Source of the DNA: Lentisphaeraceae bacterium
Lineage (GTDB): Bacteria; Verrucomicrobiota; Lentisphaeria; Lentisphaerales; Lentisphaeraceae
Direction of reading: 5' to 3'
Length of the DNA: 64,000 nt
NCBI GenBank assembly: GCA_021232515.1
Contig: JAJPOQ010000002.1
Span: forward strand, 1 to 64,000
This document shows positions 16,029 through 24,326 of this stretch, one piece after another (within the stretch, counting starts at the first letter, position 1; every line of letters starts with the position of its first letter). The position numbers and the translations under genes are program-made. Under the pieces are notes generated by a model, which had not been told where the DNA came from, did no database searches, and worked only from the letters and a program-made list of their open reading frames with translations.

Positions 16029-17483
16029 TTATTGGGCTAGTTCTCTTATTTGTACTGGCGTCAATGCTTTTCTAAAGATACGCAAGTCATCTATTTCACC
16101 GGCAAATGGTCTCGATGTTGGATCTCCAGGGTTACCGCCAATCCAAACTGGTTTTGAGCCATTGCGATTTATATTTCCAGTCTTAGCTTCACGTGATATT
16201 TCTTTACCATCTAGATAAAGAATCATTGCTTTCCCATCATAAACTGCGGCAACATGAATCCACTCGCCTACTTTCAAATCCTGTGGATCTGAAATTAAGA
16301 TACTAGTTTTATCACTAGTAGTTAAACGGAAGCGAATACCGTGACCATCCCCAGACGGATAAGGACTCAACATAAATACATGATGAAGGCCTTTAGTTTT
16401 ATTTGGTGTGACTTTAGAAATAATGCGACCTTCTCCACTTAATCCCTCAAGTGTGCGAATTTTGATCCAGCTAGATATAGTCATGACATTTGAGTTTACA
16501 TCAAACTTTCCGGCATCGACATAATCATCTATACCGTCAAAAGTTAGAGCACCTTTTCTTTTGCCTAAAACTCTCTTAGCGCCATGGATAATGGCATCAT
16601 TACCATGTTCAGATACATCTTCGGCAACATCTCCGAAACCACGGTCAAAATCCCAGAAAGCGACATAGTTATTGCTGTTTGGTACTCTTGATCGACTCAA
16701 GAACCTTTTATGATTTGCATCGGCATATTCTCGTTTATTCACCAAGACCGTTTTTTGATCTGAGTGACGTATATACTCAACTCGGCCTTCATAAACATCT
16801 AATCGCGAGTGGTGGTCACTCTTCGATACTTCTAAAACTGTACCTAAAACTCTTGCTGTAGATTTCGCAGTATGAACTAACAACGGATCGCCAGCTTTCT
16901 GCTTTATAACATCCAGGTGTACATGACCAGTTTCCAGATGAATACTTTTCGTACTCGTTCCTTTATTTAAAGTCATAAGAGAGTCTGAAGAAAGTTTAAC
17001 TAAAGTACCGTCTGTATAATTCATATAAACACGAGAACCTTCTCCCGTTTTTATCTGGTCCCCGAGTGAAAGCACGTCGCCTTTTTTCACATTTGCGCTA
17101 TTGCCATAAACTTTTTCAACAACTAAACGATCATAGACAATACTGTCTACTGGTCCTTGTTTTCTTAGCAGGACAAAAGCAAAAATGATCGATGCGGCTA
17201 TGGCAACACCAATCCAAGGCAGAACTACAGGAGCTTTCTTTTTCTTCTTACGAGAAACCCGACTCAGTTTATTTGTCTTGATCTTCTTTTTAACTGTCTT
17301 TACTTTTTGAGACTTCTCTTGTTCAAAGACATCCAACAAAGTTGCTTCTTCGTGCATAAAGTCTACCAAACGAGCCCGATTTATAGGGTCTTCCAAGTAG
17401 ACCTCGAGCTCTCTAACTTCTTCTTCAGTAATATCCCCGGAACTGAATGCAAGAAGTAAATCTTCTAAGCGTTCATCAATCAT
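16029..17483 (-). CDS. FecR-domain membrane protein with C-terminal LamG domain (putative anti-sigma factor)
   Basis: The start is set at MIDERLEDLL (17483); the ORF runs 47 codons further, but that part overlaps the sigma gene in another frame. The 484-residue product has a soluble N-terminus resembling anti-sigma regions (1-60), a basic KKKKK stretch and one membrane helix (about 90-108), a FecR domain (about 135-245, with GDQIKTGEGSRVYMNYTDGT and RLDVYEGRVEYI) and a Laminin-G/concanavalin-like domain (about 280-484, with LTFDGIDDYVD, GEWIHVAAVYDG and FAGEIDDLRIF). The layout suggests sensing of an outside glycan and control of the sigma factor, whose stop overlaps this start (ATGA). Confidence 0.8.
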   Translation of the reverse strand: MIDERLEDLLLAFSSGDITEEEVRELEVYLEDPINRARLVDFMHEEATLLDVFEQEKSQKVKTVKKKIKTNKLSRVSRKKKKKAPVVLPWIGVAIAASIIFAFVLLRKQGPVDSIVYDRLVVEKVYGNSANVKKGDVLSLGDQIKTGEGSRVYMNYTDGTLVKLSSDSLMTLNKGTSTKSIHLETGHVHLDVIKQKAGDPLLVHTAKSTARVLGTVLEVSKSDHHSRLDVYEGRVEYIRHSDQKTVLVNKREYADANHKRFLSRSRVPNSNNYVAFWDFDRGFGDVAEDVSEHGNDAIIHGAKRVLGKRKGALTFDGIDDYVDAGKFDVNSNVMTISSWIKIRTLEGLSGEGRIISKVTPNKTKGLHHVFMLSPYPSGDGHGIRFRLTTSDKTSILISDPQDLKVGEWIHVAAVYDGKAMILYLDGKEISREAKTGNINRNGSKPVWIGGNPGDPTSRPFAGEIDDLRIFRKALTPVQIRELAQ

Positions 17484-18007
17484 ATGCCGGCCTCCTCCAA
17501 CCGAACCAAAATACATTTCCTCAGTGCTTTTCGTATACGACTCATTAGCATTTTTACCGAATCCGTGGACTTCCCGAACTTCTCTCCAATAGTCTTCATG
17601 TCCATACTTTTCGAATAACGGCACTTAAGCAAGCTGCGATTGTTTTCAGGTAAATTCCCTAAACACTTTCGCAGTGCATCTCTATTGGCGGAGTGACGAG
17701 CTTCTTCTTCTGTACTTTCTTCAAAAGCTTGTTCTACAAGGTCCAGTATATCACTGTTTACTAAAACCTTATCTCGACGATTCGATCGCCAAAACTGCAA
17801 AACTCGGTTTCTTGCAACGCCACGACACCAACGGTCTAATTTATCGATAACTACATCTTTTTCTTGAGCCTTTGAAAACTGGAGCCATACATCTTGAAAT
17901 ATGTCATCTGCAACGGAACTATCTCTTACCATGCCATAAATATAGGCCGTTAAAGAATGCCGTTGCGAGATAAACTCTAAAGATAATTTTTCCCAGTCTG
18001 AACTCAT
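17480..18007 (-). CDS. ECF-type sigma-70 factor
   Basis: The 175-residue length is typical of ECF factors. Region 2 lies at about 15-75 (LTAYIYGMVRDSSVADDIFQDVWLQF, then WCRGVARNRVLQFWR) and region 4 at about 110-168 (LPENNRSLLKCRYSKSMDMKTIGEKFG with a helix-turn-helix ending in MSRIRKALRKC). It resembles the Rhodopirellula/Verrucomicrobium ECF family (TIGR02989) that is common in PVC bacteria. The partner is the membrane FecR/LamG protein downstream. Two different bipartite elements lie in its upstream region, consistent with self-regulation, which is inferred. Confidence 0.9.
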   Translation of the reverse strand: MSSDWEKLSLEFISQRHSLTAYIYGMVRDSSVADDIFQDVWLQFSKAQEKDVVIDKLDRWCRGVARNRVLQFWRSNRRDKVLVNSDILDLVEQAFEESTEEEARHSANRDALRKCLGNLPENNRSLLKCRYSKSMDMKTIGEKFGKSTDSVKMLMSRIRKALRKCILVRLEEAGI

Positions 18008-18032
18008 ACTCTTCCATATTAATTACCTCTTT

Positions 18033-18058
18033 GTTCCCGGAGGAAGGCAAAGGTAACA
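18033..18058 (-). promoter_or_regulatory. Bipartite element, TGTTACC/GGAAC type, before sigma gene
   Basis: Minus strand: TGTTACC, 14 bases starting TTTGCC, GGAAC, 25 bases before the ATG. Confidence 0.45.
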
Positions 18059-18101
18059 GTCATTTTTGAAATTATTTTGATTTTTTTTCCTCTCGACTAG
18101 T

Positions 18102-18127
18102 GGAACAAAGGAAAATGGGCAACCTTT
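18102..18127 (-). promoter_or_regulatory. Bipartite element, AAAGGTT/GTTCC type, before sigma gene
   Basis: Minus strand: AAAGGTT, 14 bases, GTTCC, a perfect match to the pseudopilin-type element. It lies 94 bases before the ATG and upstream of the TGTTACC-type element. Confidence 0.5.
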
Positions 18128-18209
18128 ACTTGGTTAGTATGATCAAATGAATAATAAGCTCAGTTACGATCAAATAAATAAGATTCACAAAAGCTAAGCC
18201 TTGAGTAAT

Positions 18210-18235
18210 TAAGAAAAGTTTTCTTGTAGTGTTCC
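18210..18235 (+). promoter_or_regulatory. Bipartite-like element before third pseudopilin gene
   Basis: TAAGAAA, 14 bases, GTTCC, 22 bases before the ATG. The second half and the distance are as in copy 1; the first half differs but is the same as in the next copy. Confidence 0.4.
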
Positions 18236-18257
18236 ACTCTAAAAAAATAGTGTGGAT

Positions 18258-19079
18258 ATGAAAAAATTTACTTTAATTGAGCTTCTCGTCGTCATCGCAA
18301 TATTTGGAATACTGCTAACTCTGCTTTTGCCATCTCTACAAAGTGCCAGAAAGAAAGGCTTCACTACTGTTTGTATAAGCAATACTCGACAAATAACTAC
18401 TGGGAATCAGTTATTCAGTGCAGACAATAATAATGCTATTGTCAAAAGTTATTTTCGCGCCGACGGTTTTTATTGGGGTTGGCACTACAGCCTAGAAGAA
18501 TACTTAGGTAGTTCCTTCGCAAGTGACCGAAATGCCGACATTCCTTCAGAATCAACAAATATTGGCTACTGCCCAGCTTTCCATGATCTCACGTTTCAGT
18601 ATGTAAAACCCGGAGTTACAGTTTCACAATCGCCTCAATTTGGCTATGACTCTAAAAGAACTCCCAGCACAACACAACTGCGTTACCTTAGTTATGGAAT
18701 TAACGAATTTCTGAGTAATGAACTCATGCTACCAGCAGGATTCCCTGGAAACGGCCTAGGCTTTAGCGGGGATTGGTATAATCAAAACATGAAAAACACA
18801 AAGTTAACTCAAGTCGATTACCCTAGTGAGACAATGCTTTTCACTGAAACCTACCAATTCGAGAAACTTTCAAAGTGGAGCCGAGCATACTTTAACCCAA
18901 ACCACGACTCTTCTGTACCTTACTCAAGAGTTGATGGTAGTGCAACAGTCTTGAGATATAGCTCAATTACTAATGATGGAGTTGGTGTGGGTTCATCTGG
19001 CAATAAAATTCGAAATAGTTTAAGTGAAAAAGAGATACGACTTTGGGGAGCTTCTATAAGTCCAAATTTCGACAATTAG
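18258..19079 (+). CDS. Prepilin-type N-terminal domain protein with H-X9-DG motif
   Basis: The ATG at 18258 (MKKFTLIELL) is chosen over the in-frame GTG at 18252, matching the exact start of the paralogues; GTGTGG lies just before it. The 273-residue product has the prepilin cleavage motif, a hydrophobic helix, a conserved mid-region (YLSYGINEFLSN, GFPGNG) and an intact H-X9-DG (NH, eight residues after the His, then VDG). It forms a tandem pair with the next gene; the two share upstream sequence as well as coding sequence, so they arose by duplication. It is divergent from the sigma operon. Confidence 0.85.
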   Translation: MKKFTLIELLVVIAIFGILLTLLLPSLQSARKKGFTTVCISNTRQITTGNQLFSADNNNAIVKSYFRADGFYWGWHYSLEEYLGSSFASDRNADIPSESTNIGYCPAFHDLTFQYVKPGVTVSQSPQFGYDSKRTPSTTQLRYLSYGINEFLSNELMLPAGFPGNGLGFSGDWYNQNMKNTKLTQVDYPSETMLFTETYQFEKLSKWSRAYFNPNHDSSVPYSRVDGSATVLRYSSITNDGVGVGSSGNKIRNSLSEKEIRLWGASISPNFDN

Positions 19080-19091
19080 GTATTAATCAAT

Positions 19092-19117
19092 TAAGAAAAC
19101 TTTATTCGCAGTGTTCC
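19092..19117 (+). promoter_or_regulatory. Bipartite-like element before fourth pseudopilin gene
   Basis: TAAGAAA, 14 bases, GTTCC, 21 bases before the ATG. It is a near copy of the element at 18210, which argues that each gene of the pair has its own promoter. Confidence 0.4.
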
Positions 19118-19138
19118 AATCTTTAAAAACGGTGTGAT

Positions 19139-19954
19139 ATGAAAAAATTTACTTTAATTGAACTTCTCGTCGTCATCTCAATTTTTGGAATACTCTTAAC
19201 TCTCCTATTACCGTCTATAGCTAATGCAAAGAAAAAAGGTTACACGGCGATCTGCCTAAGTAATCTGCGCCAAACTTCTATTGGTAATCAATTATTTAGC
19301 GTCGATAACAACGGCGCTATCGTAAAAACTTATTATAAGTCTGCTGCCTTTTACTATGGGTGGGACTTAAGCCTTGAGAAATACCTTGGCGAAAGCTTTA
19401 CCAGTCCTCGAAACAATACCTCGCCTCCAAATCCGAACGATGTAGGTTACTGCCCTTCTTACAACGATTTAAGTTTTCAATATGTTAAGCCTGGTGCCAG
19501 CGCTCTTCAAAAACCTAGCTTCGCAAAAGATGGCAATAAATACACCAGCTCACATACGAGTCGATATAGAAGTTATGGCATCAATGAATTTTTAAGTAAC
19601 TCACTTATGCTTGGTGCTGGTTATCCCGGAAATGGCAAAGCAAATAACGGTTCCTGGTACGATATGAATGTTAAGAATATAAAAATGGCTCAAGTTGACT
19701 ATCCCGGTGAAACCATGCTTTTTAGCGAAATCTATAATTCCCAAAAACTAGTAAAATGGAGTAAAGCCTACTTTAACCCAAATCATAGTAACTCTGCACT
19801 TTACAGTAAGATCGATACTAGTGCAGGCGTTATGAAGTATAGCTCAATCATCAACGATGGCATAGGCGTCAACTCTACAGGAAATGGAATTCGAAATGGC
19901 TTAACTCCTGAAGAAATACGCTTTTGGGGAGCTTCTAGCAGTCCTCGTTTTTAA
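19139..19954 (+). CDS. Prepilin-type N-terminal domain protein, H-X9-DG variant
   Basis: Product of 271 residues with FTLIELLVV at the N-terminus and strong similarity to the preceding gene. In the C-terminal motif the glycine is replaced: His, nine residues, then DT instead of DG. The rest (RSYGINEFLSN, AGYPGNG, YFNPNH, RFWGASSSPRF) is kept, so the gene is probably functional but divergent. A GGTGTG stretch is the likely ribosome site. The stop is only three bases from the convergent DUF1552 gene. Confidence 0.85.
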   Translation: MKKFTLIELLVVISIFGILLTLLLPSIANAKKKGYTAICLSNLRQTSIGNQLFSVDNNGAIVKTYYKSAAFYYGWDLSLEKYLGESFTSPRNNTSPPNPNDVGYCPSYNDLSFQYVKPGASALQKPSFAKDGNKYTSSHTSRYRSYGINEFLSNSLMLGAGYPGNGKANNGSWYDMNVKNIKMAQVDYPGETMLFSEIYNSQKLVKWSKAYFNPNHSNSALYSKIDTSAGVMKYSSIINDGIGVNSTGNGIRNGLTPEEIRFWGASSSPRF

Positions 19955-19957
19955 ACC

Positions 19958-21214
19958 TTAACTAAAGCCAACCAATGAACTTTTCTTACTGTTGCCAAAC
20001 TTGTCTAAATTGAGCCCCATATAGTTAGCCAATTGACAATGAAGGTTTGCCAAAGGTACAAAACTATGACTTGAGTAAGAACCGTGATTGAAGTTTCCTC
20101 CAGCGACTAAGACAGGTAGGTTTCTGTTATCGTGCGACGAAGCATTGCCGAGGTTCGACATAAGTAGCACTGCTGTCTGATCGAGAAGGCTTTGGTCGTT
20201 TTCCTTAACTTCTTTTAATCCCGTCAAAAACCTATTAAAGCATTTCATGACTTCAAATTCGATAAGTGTCAATTGCTTTAACTTCCCCTCATCTTTACCG
20301 TGATGTGATAAGTTATGCCACTCGGTATTCACGCCAGTAATCGCCGGAATATGAGCGCCTAACATATTGTAAGAAATGACACGAGTTGAGTCAGTTTGAA
20401 GTGCTAAAGTAAAGAGTTTATACATGAGGTCCAAACGAGCCACCGTATCAACTTTCTTCGGATCTTCAGTTAACTCGAAATCAACTTTCGGCTTAGGGGT
20501 TTTAATCCAATCCTGATTTTGCTGAAGGCGTATTTCCAGTTCTCTAACTGAAGTCAGGTATTGGTCCAACTTTGCTTTATCTTTAGCATCCAGAGTTTTA
20601 TTTACCTTAGAAGATTCGGCTAAAATAGTATCGATCACACTACGGCCACGAACTATTTCTTTAAGCTGTGCCTTAACTTCCTTCTCGCTGCCATTTACAA
20701 ATAGTTTTTTATACAAAGCCATTAGTGAATCTACTGCTTGGAGACGCGCTCCACTTTTTGTCCAAGATAAAGATCGATGAACTGCACCGGAAACTATAAG
20801 TGAAGGGTACCTAGTCGCGATTGGATCTTTAGCTGCCATAAGTTGATCAAGAGAAATACTATTCTTGAATCCTTGAGTCATAACTCCTTGAGCACCAGTT
20901 AAGGCACTTTGTTCAGTCTCGTGACTTCCGGAGCCATTGTACAAACCTGAAAATACAGAAAACTGCTGGCGATGATCTTTCAGTTCTGCCAAGTAAGGAG
21001 AAAGTTCATAGTTGCTACCGACTTTTGTTGGAAAGAAGTTCTTACTATAAAAACCCAAGTGCGCATTCACTGCGACAAAGCGGCGAGTTTCTGAAGACTT
21101 TTCTTGGGTAAAAGCAGGCTGCATAGCTCCTAAAAGAGGCAATGCGAGCGAAACTCCTGAACCTCTTAGAAAAGTTCGGCGGTCAATAGATTTTTTAAAT
21201 GAAAAATAAGCCAT
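19958..21214 (-). CDS. DUF1552 family secreted protein, second copy
   Basis: Product of 418 residues with a twin-arginine-like signal (DRRTFLRGSGVSLALPLLG). Family features include FSGLYNGSGSHE, SLDQLMAAKDP, DSTRVISYNMLG, and a late NLPVLVAGGNF. It is the partner of the DUF1592 cytochrome gene just upstream (nine-base gap), the same arrangement as at 9108-12985, but the two pairs are clearly diverged and not a recent duplication. The activity is unknown. Confidence 0.85.
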   Translation of the reverse strand: MAYFSFKKSIDRRTFLRGSGVSLALPLLGAMQPAFTQEKSSETRRFVAVNAHLGFYSKNFFPTKVGSNYELSPYLAELKDHRQQFSVFSGLYNGSGSHETEQSALTGAQGVMTQGFKNSISLDQLMAAKDPIATRYPSLIVSGAVHRSLSWTKSGARLQAVDSLMALYKKLFVNGSEKEVKAQLKEIVRGRSVIDTILAESSKVNKTLDAKDKAKLDQYLTSVRELEIRLQQNQDWIKTPKPKVDFELTEDPKKVDTVARLDLMYKLFTLALQTDSTRVISYNMLGAHIPAITGVNTEWHNLSHHGKDEGKLKQLTLIEFEVMKCFNRFLTGLKEVKENDQSLLDQTAVLLMSNLGNASSHDNRNLPVLVAGGNFNHGSYSSHSFVPLANLHCQLANYMGLNLDKFGNSKKSSLVGFS

Positions 21215-21223
21215 AGAAGTATC

Positions 21224-23629
21224 CTACTTAGTCAAAAATATTTTAGATTTCACAACTTCCAAAAGTAAATCTTGAAAGCGATAACCGTCTGATGAGATCT
21301 CTTGAACAATACGGTCTATTTCTGGACGGTCTGAAAAACCCATTTCACGACCAGAGGCAAAAGTTAGTAGCTTTTCTGTCATAGCTTTTGTCAATGCTTC
21401 TTCATCTTTAGCAAGATGGTCTCTAAACTCTCTGAAGTCTTTAAATTTATGGCCACTTGAAAACTCTCCAGAGGAATCAACTGGACCGCCTAAGCGATAA
21501 CGCACTTGCTTGCCATTCATCTTCTGATCAACCTTTTTACCGTTTCCTAAAGTTCGGAAAGTCTCTCGATAGAAACCTGTAGGATCAAAGCCTTCTAAGG
21601 CGAAGCCAAGTGGGTCTATTTTACTATGACAAGAGTTACAGTTTCCTGTGCTTCTGTGTTTAGCTAATAGTTCTCTCAGCGTCTTCGCACCACGAATATC
21701 TGGCTCTACTCCTGGTACATTTTCCGGTGGTGGCGGTGGGATGATCCCAAGAATTCTCTCTAACACCCATACTCCTCGTAAAATTGGCGATGTCGTTGTT
21801 CCATCTGCCGATACTTTAAGAATACTGGATTGTGACAAAATCCCTCCCCGAACGCTGTCTTCTGGCAACTGAACTTTGCGGATATCTGTATGATCTACAC
21901 CTGAAATACCATAGTGTTTAGCTAAGCGTGAATTGAGCATACTAAAGTCAGACTTGATGATGTTCTTTACGGGTAGGTTTGCTATGATTAACTCTTTAAC
22001 AAAAAGTCGTGTTTCTTGTACTGAAAAGTGATTCAAAACAGGATCGTATTCTGGATAAAGTCGAGAGTCTGGCTGCGTTGCTTCGATACTCTTCAAAGAC
22101 AACCATGCGTCGGTAAAGTCTTTAATAAAACGCTCAAACTGCGGCTTCGTCAAAAGTCTTTTAAGTTCATCGCCTAGGACATTTTTATTACTAGCCAATT
22201 CCTTGTTTGCCGCGCGATCCAACAGTTGTTTATCTGGAAAGCTTCTATTAATAAAGTATGACAAACGCTGAGCAAGGGCAACATCACTTAACTCTCCTGA
22301 GTTTTCATTTATATAGAGAAAGTCTCGGCTATTTAAAATTCCCAACAAAGCTGTTCGAAGAGCATCTTCAAAGTTTTGGTTTAACTCGTATTCTTGCTTA
22401 AAAAGATCGAGGTAAGGCTGAGTATTGTATTCTTCTGATGCAAAAGTTCGCTTCGCAATAGTATCGAGAACTTTTCGTGCGTCTTCAACTGGGTTCGTCG
22501 AGACTATTTTATAGTTAAGCTGAAAGTTCGAAATCTTTAATTGATGCTTATACTTAGGCATTATTTGTTCTCGAGGAATGCTATTTAGAACCGAGATTTT
22601 TTCTTCATGAACACGATCAACTAAAATTGGTCCAGTCAGAGTAATTTTCTTTATGGCTAATCCCGGACCATTATAGAGATGAATGTTCGCTTTCTTACGA
22701 TCCTTTATGTCCTTAGGCAGCATTGGCAACTGATAAGGCTCTACCTGGATATCGTAATTTGCAGGAAGGTAAGTAACACACTCAACTGTCGCCTCTTTGT
22801 TTGGTTCAAACTTATATAGACCATAGTAGTTTATGTCTGTTTTCTGTTTGGCTGAACGACTGCCGATAGTAAAATAAAGCGGCTTCTCACTCTCATGAGC
22901 ATAGCCAGTCACACTAATCTTATAGTAACCACCACGCTTAACTCTTGAATAAGAAATAACGGAGTGTGGGTAACCTGCATTGTAGCGAACAACGGCGCCA
23001 TCATCGAGCTTTTTGTAGTTTTTGCCGATAACAGACTTTATCGCTGGTGTCGACTCAAGTGTATAGTTAACCTTCAGTGGATTTTTCGGCCTTAAAAACA
23101 ATCGAAAGGCTTCATCTATGATAAGGTTACTAGCTTCCATATAGCTTTTGAGGTGCTGCATAGAAACATCTAGTGATGCGCCAAGATTATAGAAGCCGTG
23201 AGATTCATTGTCTTCAGGTAGAACTTTTGTTAAGTTTAAGTCTGTACCGAACAGGTCATTTAAAGTGTTTTGATACTCTTCGCGATTCATGCGGCGAAGC
23301 ACTGTCGTTTTAGTACTTGAGTGAGCTAGAAAAAGCTCTCGACCGAGATAGTCATCCAGCACTTTGAAATCATCTGAGGTTGGACGCTTCTTCTTTTTTT
23401 TAGGCGGCATATCGCCATTGATTATATTATCGTAAATCGCCTGCCACTTGGCGTAGTATTTTTTATCTTTTAAATCGTACTTAAGTTCATCAAGATCTAA
23501 ACCACCTTTCGAGACGCCAGCTGCATGACAGTCTGAGCAGTATCTTTCTAAAAGAGCACTCACCTTCTCTGGGATCTCTTGTGAATAAGCTGTAAGTAGA
23601 ATAAAAAAGAAAGCTAAAGTGTATTTCAT
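21224..23629 (-). CDS. DUF1592-type planctomycete cytochrome c, second copy
   Basis: Product of 801 residues with a signal peptide (1-16). Haem sites are CSDCH (about residue 32) and CNSCH (about 663). Between them are DUF1587-like (about 105-165), a beta-rich insert, and DUF1595/DUF1592-like regions (about 385-520), then DUF1588 with SPILRGVWVLERILG, and DUF1585 at the end (KLLTFASGREMGF). Predicted periplasmic dihaem protein. The upstream region does not show a convincing copy of the bipartite element, unlike the first cytochrome operon. Confidence 0.9.
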   Translation of the reverse strand: MKYTLAFFFILLTAYSQEIPEKVSALLERYCSDCHAAGVSKGGLDLDELKYDLKDKKYYAKWQAIYDNIINGDMPPKKKKKRPTSDDFKVLDDYLGRELFLAHSSTKTTVLRRMNREEYQNTLNDLFGTDLNLTKVLPEDNESHGFYNLGASLDVSMQHLKSYMEASNLIIDEAFRLFLRPKNPLKVNYTLESTPAIKSVIGKNYKKLDDGAVVRYNAGYPHSVISYSRVKRGGYYKISVTGYAHESEKPLYFTIGSRSAKQKTDINYYGLYKFEPNKEATVECVTYLPANYDIQVEPYQLPMLPKDIKDRKKANIHLYNGPGLAIKKITLTGPILVDRVHEEKISVLNSIPREQIMPKYKHQLKISNFQLNYKIVSTNPVEDARKVLDTIAKRTFASEEYNTQPYLDLFKQEYELNQNFEDALRTALLGILNSRDFLYINENSGELSDVALAQRLSYFINRSFPDKQLLDRAANKELASNKNVLGDELKRLLTKPQFERFIKDFTDAWLSLKSIEATQPDSRLYPEYDPVLNHFSVQETRLFVKELIIANLPVKNIIKSDFSMLNSRLAKHYGISGVDHTDIRKVQLPEDSVRGGILSQSSILKVSADGTTTSPILRGVWVLERILGIIPPPPPENVPGVEPDIRGAKTLRELLAKHRSTGNCNSCHSKIDPLGFALEGFDPTGFYRETFRTLGNGKKVDQKMNGKQVRYRLGGPVDSSGEFSSGHKFKDFREFRDHLAKDEEALTKAMTEKLLTFASGREMGFSDRPEIDRIVQEISSDGYRFQDLLLEVVKSKIFLTK

Positions 23630-24320
23630 ATAAAACTGTTATCCATGAGTTCTACCTGCTGCCCGACAATAGACAACTAGGTTAATTGTCCCAAGTATAC
23701 CGCAAGTGCTATGCACATACTTATAAAATAGCCTCGTTGAATATTACACTTTTTTGATTAGGGATTAGGGGGTTAGGACGCTGCGCTTTAGGGAATGGGG
23801 AGGAGTGACGAGAAATGAGGAATGAGAGATATTAGACAGGGTCTACAAGATAAACAGGAAGTGGATATAGGCTAGAGTCTCTAGGACGAATGAAGAAGCG
23901 AGAGAGAGATAACGAAGAGATATTAGACAGGATCAACAAGATAAACAAGATTAGGATCTTGGCGGGAGACTTTAGGAGGAGTGACGAGAAATGAAGAGAT
24001 ATTAGACAAGATCAACAAGATTAGGGTCTTGGCGGGAGACTTTAGAATGAATGAGGAGGAGTGACGAGAAAAGCTAAGAAAGTTTGGAATGAGATGAAGA
24101 GAATTAGACAGGAGTTAGGACAAACTCAGAGAAGCTAAAAATTCTTCCGGGGGCAAAGTAGGTGAAAATCAATTGCATTCTTCATAGGAAATCTTTCTTC
24201 CTGAACTTCTACTCTTCGTGGTTTAATCATTTTCACTCTGTCACTAGAACACTGCACTTAAAATGAATTAGACAGGATTTACTAAATTGACGAATGGTGA
24301 GAAAGTAAGTGCTCTTGCAA
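23630..24320. other. Long gene-less region
   Basis: About 700 bases with no credible ORF between the cytochrome gene and the groEL terminator. It is purine-rich on the plus strand in its first half and carries the degenerate direct repeats listed separately; the part from about 24130 to 24250 shows nothing recognisable. Confidence 0.6.
23796..24285 (+). repeat. Degenerate direct repeats with ATTAGACAGGATC core
   Basis: The phrase GAGATATTAGACAG or a close variant occurs near 23826, 23917 and 23996, with shortened versions (GAATTAGACAGGA) near 24101 and 24266. GGAGGAGTGACGAGAAA recurs near 23799, 23976 and 24054, and CTTGGCGGGAGACTTTAG occurs twice (about 23958 and 24028). The 23917 and 23996 units are about 79 bases apart. 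Units decay with distance and have no constant spacers, so it is not a CRISPR. Short AGACAGGAT-type intergenic repeats occur in several bacterial phyla; their origin is unclear. Confidence 0.75.
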
Positions 24321-24326
24321 AACGCA

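Noticed and set aside
17484-17624. N-terminal extension of the FecR/LamG ORF by 47 codons
   Set aside because: It overlaps the sigma gene's coding end in another frame, and the internal ATG at 17483 has the ATGA overlap typical of coupled genes.
23796-24285. CRISPR array
   Set aside because: Repeats are degenerate, unequal in spacing and interleaved with each other; no cas genes are in the window.
23796-24285. Insertion sequence remnant
   Set aside because: No transposase fragment and no terminal inverted repeats were seen.
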